Below, one piece after another: positions 14,220 to 19,995 of a stretch of 19,995 nt of DNA. How positions within the stretch are numbered: position 1 is the stretch's first letter; each line of letters starts with the position of its first letter. The position numbers and the translations under genes are program-made. The stretch is from Bacteriovorax stolpii (GTDB taxonomy: Bacteria > Bdellovibrionota > Bacteriovoracia > Bacteriovoracales > Bacteriovoracaceae): the NCBI GenBank assembly GCA_945862475.1, contig CAMAYW010000009.1, positions 1 through 19,995 on the forward strand. Direction: 5' to 3'. The notes under the pieces are model-generated. The model was not told the DNA's origin. It worked only from the letters and a program-made list of their open reading frames with translations, and made no database searches.

Positions 14220-14744
14220 TTACTGGTTAATTTCTCCAACATTTTGGCGAATAGCGGACTCTTTAGTGCCTTCAGTTGCGAAAGCACCTGCGCTCTTACG
14301 AGCAAGGTCACCAAGAGTAGTCGTAGCAAGGTAATCTTGCATAATAGTACCAAGGTTCTCGAAATATGATTTCGTAAGGTTGAATTCTTTTGTATCAACA
14401 ACAGCGTTGATATCGTTTCCAGCCTCATCTTTCATGATTTCGATACCAGAGCTAGGGATACCAAGGATATCACGAGCTGGGTTGATGTTCTCGCCTACAC
14501 AATCAAGAACGTCTTTCACAGAAATTTCGTCTTGAGAGCGAGCTAGAACGTATCCACCACCTGGACCACGAACTGACTTCACAACTTTACCTGTACGAAG
14601 CTTTCTGAAAAGCTGCTCTAGATAATGTAAAGAGATTGATTGTCTTGTTGAGATTTCTTGAAGTCTTACTGGGTTTCCATTTGAGTGGAAAGTAAGGTCA
14701 AGCATAGCTCGGACTGCGTAACGGCCTTTAGATGTAAGTCTCAT
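14220..14744 (-). CDS. Rrf2/IscR-family transcriptional regulator lacking the Fe-S cysteines
   Basis: The protein (174 aa) opens with MRLTSKGRYAVRAMLDL, the standard IscR start, and contains the winged helix ISTRQSISLHYLEQLFRKLR (31-50) and the wing GPGGGYVLARS (60-70). I start it at the ATG at 14744 because a strong GGAGGAA precedes it; an in-frame TTG seven codons earlier is not credible. IscR normally binds a [2Fe-2S] cluster through three cysteines around residues 92-104. Here that segment has none (GIPSSGIEIMKDEAGNDINA), and the only cysteine is C82 in DVLDCVGE. Regulation by cluster occupancy is therefore unlikely, although the adjacent cysteine desulfurase suggests a sulfur or Fe-S target. 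Codon use is biased to the AAC, ATC, CTT, GGT and CGT set seen in fusA (8 of 10 Asn codons are AAC). Confidence 0.92.
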   Translation of the reverse strand: MRLTSKGRYAVRAMLDLTFHSNGNPVRLQEISTRQSISLHYLEQLFRKLRTGKVVKSVRGPGGGYVLARSQDEISVKDVLDCVGENINPARDILGIPSSGIEIMKDEAGNDINAVVDTKEFNLTKSYFENLGTIMQDYLATTTLGDLARKSAGAFATEGTKESAIRQNVGEINQ

Positions 14745-15038
14745 TGTCTTCCTCCATAAATCCAAAAAAGTTGGTAATTTTTCGATCGGGCTACGAAACC
14801 ATCCTTGTTGCCCGAGAGAATTTCATCTGAAATGTCGCTCACAACAAATCAGACTAAATATCTCCTAAATAGTATGACCTTTTCTTTTTTCTCACGTCAA
14901 CTTTAATTCTGAAACATTTTTGTATTTTTTTTTGGCAGATCTAAAAGCAGTTAAAAACAAAGTAATATCAACAACTTGAATGTTTTGCTATGGCCCAGTG
15001 CTCATTTGTCCCCAGGCAAATATTTCCGACAAAATCGG
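14745..15038 (-). promoter_or_regulatory. 294-base upstream region of the IscR-like gene with hairpins in the probable leader
   Basis: This is the longest gap in the window. No ORF or known RNA is recognised in it. On the minus strand a TTGACG (14896-14901) is followed, after a long 19-base A-rich spacer, by CATACT (14871-14876). Below it the leader has two inverted repeats: ATTTCA-GA-TGAAAT (14820-14833) and TCGGGC with GCCCGA around an 18-base loop (14786-14815). A loose ACTA...TAGT dyad near the start point could bind the regulator. The distal half (14905-15038) is AT-rich, and I see nothing specific in it. Confidence 0.4.
14869..14901 (-). promoter_or_regulatory. Candidate promoter of the IscR-like gene
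   Basis: TTGACG matches the -35 consensus at five of six bases. The -10 options (CATACT or TACTAT, in 14869-14876) match only four of six, and spacing is 19-21 bases. A suboptimal promoter of this type often needs or answers to a regulator. The leader would be about 120 nt. Confidence 0.35.
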
Positions 15039-15497
15039 TTAATCTTCAGACAAAGAATAGAGAGAAAAATTTCGTGAATAATGATCCTCCGATTCTGCAC
15101 TTCCCTCATTCACGGTGATTTCTAATAAGTAAGTAGAGTAATTCTCTGGCAACTCTCTGGTTAATCTCCGAGCGAACTTCATTCCCCACTCAACAAAAAA
15201 GTATTGTTTTTCTTCTAAGTAACTAGGTAACTCGAGCTGAAGGATGTCTTCGTTTTTTTCTATTCTATAAAGATCAGCGTGAAGAAAATTTTTACATTCA
15301 GACAGAATTGAGTAAGTAGGACTTAAAGTCTCTCCTTCTCCAATAAAAGACTGAGTAAAAGTCGTTTTCCCCGCTCCAAGATCACCCTCTAAAATAATCA
15401 TTGCAGGAACTTTTGCTAAATCCTTTAGTTCATACACAATATAAGAGAGATCCGATTTAAAAACTTTTTTCCATTCTCGGATTAATTTTTTATTCAT
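15039..15497 (-). CDS. tsaE: tRNA threonylcarbamoyladenosine biosynthesis ATPase TsaE
   Basis: TsaE is the small ATPase that, with TsaB and TsaD, drives t6A formation at position 37 of ANN-decoding tRNAs. The 152 residues match the usual length. Landmarks are the Walker A loop EGDLGAGKTTFTQSF (37-51), SPTYSI (59-64), FLHADLYRIE (71-80), and YFFVEWGMKF (about 98-107) with the conserved VEW. The ATG at 15497 lies 1 base after the stop of the NAD(P)HX-repair gene, so it is the last gene of the glmM operon and is probably coupled. No clear terminator follows it; the next gene on the strand, the IscR-like regulator, is 294 bases on. The acidic Ser-rich tail (GSAESEDHYSRNFS) is unremarkable. Confidence 0.95.
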   Translation of the reverse strand: MNKKLIREWKKVFKSDLSYIVYELKDLAKVPAMIILEGDLGAGKTTFTQSFIGEGETLSPTYSILSECKNFLHADLYRIEKNEDILQLELPSYLEEKQYFFVEWGMKFARRLTRELPENYSTYLLEITVNEGSAESEDHYSRNFSLYSLSED

Positions 15498-15498
15498 A

Positions 15499-17091
15499 TT
15501 AATCTTTTAGAAGTTCATCCAGCGCTTTAAATGCCTCCGGAAAAGCCTCAATAAGACTGGTTGCAGTCATGGGTCTAACTCCAAACTTTTCCGCTGCAAA
15601 TCGTCCGGACCAAGTATGAATGAGAACACCTAATAAAATGGTTCGATTAAGATTTTCGTAAATATTATAGAGGGAATCTCTTCTTTTTAGGTTCGCCTCT
15701 TGCGCGATGAAACCACCCAAAATTCCAGCGAGAACATCCCCAACTCCACCGGTCGCCATGCCGTCATTAGGTGAAAAATTAAAAAATGTTTTACCATTCG
15801 GAAATCCAAGATAAGTACACGGACCCTTAAGAATAACTGAGCAACTAATTCTTTCAATCGTTTCTTTTAAATGAAAATAAGGCTCTTTCTGAACCTCTTC
15901 CAAAGGAACTCCGATAAAACGAGAGAACTCTCCAAAATGGGGCGTCATTAGAGTAGGAGCATTTCTTAACTTAAAGACCTCGGAATCATCTTTGATGTTA
16001 AGGACATTGATGGCATCAGCATCTAAAACCACTGGACCTGAGAAATTATTTAAAATTTCAAGCACCAAAGATCGCGAGCGAAGAGAGCGCCCAAGTCCCG
16101 GGCCTATGACGACCGAATCATATTTATCGAGGTCTTTGAAAAGTTTTTCCCATTTGGCCTGATCATTTGGAATAAATCCCGTCATGACCTCTGGAATGAG
16201 TCTCGAGATAAATTCCTGATACTGTGGCTCCCAAGTTGAAGCAGTCACAAGTCCAGCTCCTACTTTAAGGGCAGCAGTACTAGACATCACGAGGGCGCCA
16301 GTTAGCCCGTGAGAGCCACCGATAACTAGTGTGTGACCAAAGAGCTTTTTATCCCCAAATTTATTTCTCGCTGGTGGAAGATCTTTTTTAAGATCCTTAT
16401 CGATAAGAAATTTATCTCCACCATTTTCAATAATGTCTCTCGGAAGACCTGATTGAATAACTTCGACCTCACCCACTAATTTAGCTCCCTCCGCTTGATA
16501 GTAGGCAAGCTTTGGGAGACCTACCGCAAGAGTAAGATCAGCTTTGATGGCATTCCCTTGAATTTGACCTGAATCTCCCTCAACTCCTGTAGGAATATCC
16601 AGTGAAATCGTATAGGCCTTCTCTTGATTGATGAGATTAATCACATCAGAAATAAAGTGTGAAAGAGGTAGACGGACACCGGTGCCAAAAATAGCATCGA
16701 TAATAATTTTCGGAGCAGAATTTTGTTGAAAATAGCTCTCAAGAGCATTCACATCATCAATAAGGGCCGTTCTTACTCCGTAAGATTTAGAAATTTTTAG
16801 CTGATCTTTTACTTCTTGAGAACAATCTTTCTCATCAAATAATAAGAACGCGCGGGTTTCATGTCCCATGGCAGCGAGATGCCTTGCAATCGCAAGTCCA
16901 GTTCCTCCATTAAAACCTTTACCAATCATGAAAATAAGTTCACCTAAGTGAATTTCATTTCCAAGCTTATTCACAATTGCTTTTGCTCCTAGGAGTGCAA
17001 CATTTTCAATGATTAGCTTTTCAGGAAATAGATATTTTGTCTGAGCAATTTTTTCTAATTCCTTCATCTCTGCGTGAGTGACAATTCTCAT
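15499..17091 (-). CDS. nnr: Bifunctional NAD(P)HX repair enzyme: epimerase (NnrE) and ADP-dependent dehydratase (NnrD)
   Basis: The 530-aa protein repairs hydrated NADH and NADPH. The N-terminal YjeF/NnrE domain (1 to about 225) epimerises the R and S hydrates. It shows IDAIFGTGVRLPL and LDIPTGVEGDSG, but its first nucleotide loop reads GKGFNGGTGLAIARHL (57-72) where the family usually has NNGGDG. The C-terminal NnrD domain (about 240-528), of ribokinase-like fold, uses ADP to dehydrate the S form. It has VIGGSHGLTGALVMSSTAAL, VIGPGLGRS, VLDADAINVL, LMTPHFGEFSRF, VILKGP and NDGMATGGVGDVLAG with the catalytic aspartate. The ATG at 17091 with AAGGG upstream sits 4 bases after the pdxJ stop, and tsaE follows after 1 base. 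Confidence 0.94.
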   Translation of the reverse strand: MRIVTHAEMKELEKIAQTKYLFPEKLIIENVALLGAKAIVNKLGNEIHLGELIFMIGKGFNGGTGLAIARHLAAMGHETRAFLLFDEKDCSQEVKDQLKISKSYGVRTALIDDVNALESYFQQNSAPKIIIDAIFGTGVRLPLSHFISDVINLINQEKAYTISLDIPTGVEGDSGQIQGNAIKADLTLAVGLPKLAYYQAEGAKLVGEVEVIQSGLPRDIIENGGDKFLIDKDLKKDLPPARNKFGDKKLFGHTLVIGGSHGLTGALVMSSTAALKVGAGLVTASTWEPQYQEFISRLIPEVMTGFIPNDQAKWEKLFKDLDKYDSVVIGPGLGRSLRSRSLVLEILNNFSGPVVLDADAINVLNIKDDSEVFKLRNAPTLMTPHFGEFSRFIGVPLEEVQKEPYFHLKETIERISCSVILKGPCTYLGFPNGKTFFNFSPNDGMATGGVGDVLAGILGGFIAQEANLKRRDSLYNIYENLNRTILLGVLIHTWSGRFAAEKFGVRPMTATSLIEAFPEAFKALDELLKD

Positions 17092-17095
17092 AAAC

Positions 17096-17857
17096 TTAAC
17101 CCTTAAGCGGATGTTGATTAATTAATGTAAGCATCTCTTTAATGACATGGCCCATGCCGATGAAAACCGACTCAGCAATAATCCAATGTCCGATATTGTA
17201 TTCTTCAAAATCCCCTTCTTGCAGAAGAGGTAAAAGAGATTCAAAAGTTAAACCATGGCCTGCGTGATAGCCCCAGCCATGAGATTTCATCTTAAGACAA
17301 CCCTTTCGGTATCTTTGAAGATGATGAATCAAATCTTTTTTATCCAGAAAATCTTTAGCATATTCGCCAGTATGAATTTCGACCGCATCTGCCTTTATAA
17401 AAAGACATTTTTGTAGCACTTCTTCATCGGCCTCAACGAATAATGAAATTTTTGTTTTGGGAGATCCCTTTTTGATTTCATCACATGCTTTCTGAATCCT
17501 TTCAAAGTTTTTTGGATCCAAAATATCGAGTCCACCTTCGGTCGTTCTCTCTTCTCTTTTTTCTGGTACAAGACAAACCCATTCAGGTCTTTCTTTAATG
17601 GCTATTTGAATCATCTCTTCCGATGCACCCATTTCTAGATTAAGGGGGTTTCCGAACTTCTGACACATATTATGAACTACCGGTACATCTCGGTCTTGAA
17701 TATGACGTCTATCTTCCCTTAAGTGAATCGTAATCTGGTGAGCTCCTGTGGCAAGGGCAACTTCCGCAGCTCTTTCAACTTCAGGATAAAATTCGCCTCT
17801 TTGCTGACGTAGAGTCGCGACGTGATCAATGTTAACACCAAGTCTAGCAAACTTCAT
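17096..17857 (-). CDS. pdxJ: Pyridoxine 5'-phosphate synthase
   Basis: PdxJ condenses 1-deoxyxylulose-5-phosphate with 3-amino-1-hydroxyacetone-phosphate to pyridoxine 5'-phosphate, the last ring-forming step of the DXP-dependent vitamin B6 route. The 253-aa TIM barrel has LGVNIDHVATLRQQRG (6-21), HQITIHLREDRRHIQDRDV, LNLEMGASEEM, VCLVPEKREERTTEGGLD, VEIHTGEYAK, HAGHGLTFES and NIGHWIIAESVFIGMG. These are all the family's active-site strands. It starts 7 bases after glmM with AGGG before the ATG, and the NAD(P)HX-repair gene follows after 4 bases. The product would supply PLP to enzymes such as the cysteine desulfurase, a plausible but unspecific link. acpS, a frequent neighbour of pdxJ, is missing. 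Confidence 0.97.
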   Translation of the reverse strand: MKFARLGVNIDHVATLRQQRGEFYPEVERAAEVALATGAHQITIHLREDRRHIQDRDVPVVHNMCQKFGNPLNLEMGASEEMIQIAIKERPEWVCLVPEKREERTTEGGLDILDPKNFERIQKACDEIKKGSPKTKISLFVEADEEVLQKCLFIKADAVEIHTGEYAKDFLDKKDLIHHLQRYRKGCLKMKSHGWGYHAGHGLTFESLLPLLQEGDFEEYNIGHWIIAESVFIGMGHVIKEMLTLINQHPLKG

Positions 17858-17864
17858 ATGCGCC

Positions 17865-19223
17865 CTAACCTAGAGACTTTTTAACTGCATCAGTTAATTC
17901 TAAACAGAGACTATTCACGAGTTTTGAATCTCGTCCTTCAACCATGACTCTTGCAAGTGGCTCTGTCCCAGAATAACGAAGAAGAATTCTTCCTTCTTTA
18001 CCTAATTTTGCTTCAGCGTGAGTCATCGCCTTTTTAATGTCGGAAACCTCTTCGAAAGGAACGCGCTTTAATACCGCGACGTTTTTCATTTCTTGGGGAA
18101 AAAGTTCAATGTCTTTTGATAGTTCAGATAAATCTCGATCATAGAATTTAATACTCTCAATCACTTTGAGGGCAGCGAGGATTCCATCACCTGTTGTCGA
18201 ATATTTTTTAAACACAAGATGTCCTGAAGGCTCACCACCAAACAGAGCACCTGTTTGTCTCATGTGTTCAACAATATAGCGATCCCCTACTTGAGTTCTG
18301 GTAAATTTAAGTCCATTTTCTTTAAGGTAATATTCAAGACCAAAATTACTCATGACTGTTCCAACAACTTCATTCGTTGGGCCGATTTCTTGGTTATCTT
18401 TTAAAAATTTTCCACAAAGACCAATTAATTTATCTCCGTGAATAACCTCGCCTGAAGAATCTACAATCGTAAGTCGATCCCCATCCCCATCCAAACAAAC
18501 ACCCAGATCAGCGCGATATTTTTTTACGTTTTCAGCACACATCTGAGGATGAAGGGCCCCACAAGATTTATTAATATTAGTTCCATTAGGCGTGTTACCT
18601 AAGGATATGACTTCTGCTCCAAGCTCCTCGAAAACAACAGGGGCAAGTTTATAGCCAGCGCCATTGGCACCATCCACTACAATTCTTAGTCCCTCTAGAG
18701 AATATTGAGGAGAGAGAGCGGCTTTCGTGTGAACAATATAACGGCCAATAACTTCATCGAGCCTTTTTGCATTTCCAAGTTCATCGCCAATTTTTTGAGG
18801 GATTAGAGAAGGGTCAATAAGCATTTTTTCTAATTCAAGCTCAATCTCATCAGGTAGTTTATGGCCAGTCCGATCAAAAATTTTGATCCCATTATCTTCA
18901 AATGAATTATGAGAAGCCGAGATCATGACTCCTGCATCTGCGCGCATACTTTGAGTCACGAATGCAACACCAGGAGTAGGAAGAGGACCAGTTAGAATCG
19001 CTTTTCCACCTTGTGAGCAGACTCCTGCAGAGAAGGCTTGCTCAAGCATGTAACAAGACAACCGAGTGTCTTTGCCGATAATGATAAGGGGTTTTTTAGA
19101 AAAGTTTTTCTGAAAGTAACTTGTAACGGCCCTACCAAGAACGAAAGCGACTTCTCCGGTCATGGGATAAGTATTGGCCTTGCCTCTGATTCCATCAGTT
19201 CCAAAAAATTTTCTTCCTGACAT
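17865..19223 (-). CDS. glmM: Phosphoglucosamine mutase
   Basis: GlmM converts glucosamine-6-phosphate to glucosamine-1-phosphate on the way to UDP-GlcNAc, for peptidoglycan and lipopolysaccharide. The 452 residues are of standard length. They show FFGTDGIRGKAN (6-17), the phosphoserine loop VMISASHNSFEDNGIKIF with S104 as the phosphorylated serine, the metal loop CLDGDGDRLT (243-252), the sugar-recognition loop GGEPSGHLVF (329-338), and the phosphate-binding LRYSGTEPLARVMVEG (415-430). The ATG at 19223 has GAGAG about ten bases upstream. It follows cdaR after 47 bases and precedes pdxJ by 7. In other bacteria CdaR and CdaA bind GlmM, which ties c-di-AMP synthesis to wall precursor supply; the gene order here suggests the same. 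Confidence 0.97.
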   Translation of the reverse strand: MSGRKFFGTDGIRGKANTYPMTGEVAFVLGRAVTSYFQKNFSKKPLIIIGKDTRLSCYMLEQAFSAGVCSQGGKAILTGPLPTPGVAFVTQSMRADAGVMISASHNSFEDNGIKIFDRTGHKLPDEIELELEKMLIDPSLIPQKIGDELGNAKRLDEVIGRYIVHTKAALSPQYSLEGLRIVVDGANGAGYKLAPVVFEELGAEVISLGNTPNGTNINKSCGALHPQMCAENVKKYRADLGVCLDGDGDRLTIVDSSGEVIHGDKLIGLCGKFLKDNQEIGPTNEVVGTVMSNFGLEYYLKENGLKFTRTQVGDRYIVEHMRQTGALFGGEPSGHLVFKKYSTTGDGILAALKVIESIKFYDRDLSELSKDIELFPQEMKNVAVLKRVPFEEVSDIKKAMTHAEAKLGKEGRILLRYSGTEPLARVMVEGRDSKLVNSLCLELTDAVKKSLG

Positions 19224-19270
19224 AAAAGTGACTCTCTTTAAGAATGAAATTCAGCCTTTAATATACCAGT

Positions 19271-19995
19271 TTATTGTATATTCACAATAATGGTCTTAGG
19301 GAAGACGTCTAGTAAATGCATGGTCGGAGGATGAATAACTTTTAGCGGTACTTCTACCCGCCCCCTAGCCTTTTCAGGAATATCCGCCCAGACTTGAATC
19401 GAAGAGGAGATATTTGATCGGTTTTTGAGGATTTTTTCGGGGATTAGCAGTTTAACGTCTGCAAATTTAACAAGAGAACTTATTTTCTGTTGATCCGTGA
19501 AGAATTTTATAGGTAGAGATTTTAAGGAAAAGTTAGAGGTTGATGCTTTGAGCTGATAATTTAACTTGATGCCCACACCACTGACGAGACTGAGCCTATC
19601 ATCAGGAAGTTGAACCTCAACAGAAACCTGCTCATAGCCTGGAAGACTTGAGAGCTCAATAGGTCTTGAGGGTACCTCTTTAAGATTAAGGATAAGGGAC
19701 CTAGGCCCATAGACCTCGATTTCTGAAGGTTCAAGAACTAAATTTTGTAGAGATATCTTGTCGGAAAATTGACCACTAAATTGGAGTTTAACTGGAACAA
19801 TTTTACTCGCCTTTTTTTCAAGCTTAATAGGTAATCTTTTAGGTAAAACTTTCGAAACTTTCATACCAAACGGAAGATCTAATTGAGCTGGATTCACCTC
19901 AACATTAAATTGCGTCTCCCTTTTTGAATTTGTTTTATTGAGATCGATGATAACCCTGTCCTCTCGATCTAAAACAGTTCTGACAAATGCTCTTG
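19271..19995 (-). CDS. cdaR: YbbR/CdaR-like protein (5' end beyond window)
   Basis: The frame is open from the stop at 19271 to the right edge, about 240 residues, so the start and the expected N-terminal membrane anchor are outside. An internal GTG at 19895-19897 is not the start: the frame upstream encodes more domain-like sequence (RAFVRTVLDREDRVIIDLNK). YbbR domains are repeated beta-rich units. Here LVLEPSEIEVYGPRSL followed by LKEVPSRPIELSSL is a characteristic unit, and a second one covers KFADVKLLIPEKIL to the end. CdaR is an extracytoplasmic partner that modulates the diadenylate cyclase CdaA. Its position directly before glmM is the conserved cdaA-cdaR-glmM order. A generic YbbR protein without a CdaA partner remains possible until the next gene is seen. 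Confidence 0.85.
   Translation of the reverse strand, partial: RAFVRTVLDREDRVIIDLNKTNSKRETQFNVEVNPAQLDLPFGMKVSKVLPKRLPIKLEKKASKIVPVKLQFSGQFSDKISLQNLVLEPSEIEVYGPRSLILNLKEVPSRPIELSSLPGYEQVSVEVQLPDDRLSLVSGVGIKLNYQLKASTSNFSLKSLPIKFFTDQQKISSLVKFADVKLLIPEKILKNRSNISSSIQVWADIPEKARGRVEVPLKVIHPPTMHLLDVFPKTIIVNIQ

Noticed and set aside
14201..14428. Second 75-codon minus-strand frame inside the IscR-like gene
   Set aside because: It is out of frame with a well-conserved protein, has low-complexity Leu/Thr/Ser composition and no start signal.
14745..14765. TTG start extending the IscR-like protein by seven residues
   Set aside because: The strong GGAGGAA and the canonical MRLTSKGRYA start favour the ATG at 14744.
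14990..15038. Terminator after tsaE (CCGA...TCGG and TTTG...CAAA)
   Set aside because: Stems are only about 4 bp and no T-run follows, so I do not call one.
19271..19290. TTATTGT...ACAATAA inverted repeat at the end of cdaR as a terminator
   Set aside because: The stem is AT-only, has no T-run after it, and interrupting the cdaR-glmM operon there is unlikely.
1..19995. tRNA, rRNA, CRISPR, insertion sequences, prophage or attachment sites
   Set aside because: No cloverleaf, repeat-spacer array, transposase or integrase motif, or long direct repeat was seen on either strand by eye.

Overview
The window is a compact, roughly 40% GC piece of a Gram-negative bacterial chromosome. It holds 18 protein genes, with a partial gene at each edge, and no RNA genes, insertion sequences, phage genes or CRISPR. 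A periplasmic murein transglycosylase (MltA), a TIM-barrel-like exported protein, an EF-G of the spirochaete/deltaproteobacteria/mitochondrial (spdEFG1/mtEFG1) subfamily and the dense gene packing suggest a member of the former Deltaproteobacteria, perhaps Bdellovibrionota (Bacteriovorax-like). That placement is inference from gene content and style; no rRNA is present to test it.

Layout, left to right. Positions 1-1522 (minus) hold the first 507 residues of a membrane protein with a PuuD-type urate oxidase N-terminal domain joined to an amicyanin-like blue-copper domain. It lies downstream of class II fructose-bisphosphate aldolase (minus), with a perfect hairpin between them. The aldolase diverges from a Nif3/YbgI-family protein (plus), whose 3' end overlaps mltA (minus). 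mltA is preceded by an overlapping GNAT acetyltransferase/CCA-adding enzyme pair (minus). A divergent gene encodes a large exported protein of unknown function (6459-8336, plus). It shares a CTAG with the stop of a LysR regulator (minus). Upstream of lysR lie a strong terminator and a solitary fusA (minus) with a near-consensus promoter. A hypothetical gene (plus, 11632-12267) converges on a small minus-strand cluster: an Rrf2/IscR-like regulator, a cysteine desulfurase and a MORN_2-repeat protein.

The right third (15039-19995, minus) is a tight housekeeping operon, read as cdaR/ybbR (partial), glmM, pdxJ, a bifunctional NAD(P)HX-repair enzyme and tsaE. The cdaR-glmM order is the conserved c-di-AMP/cell-wall arrangement, so cdaA probably lies just past the right edge. 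pdxJ, the NAD(P)HX-repair gene and tsaE are common neighbours elsewhere, but acpS, often found between pdxJ and the repair gene, is absent here.

The most notable points are: the urate-oxidase/cupredoxin fusion; an IscR-like regulator beside a cysteine desulfurase that has lost all three Fe-S cysteines and carries highly-expressed-type codons; promoters placed so that lysR and the desulfurase (and perhaps cca) would have leaderless mRNAs; and overlapping 3' ends in all three convergent gene pairs. I see no convincing defence system or mobile element.
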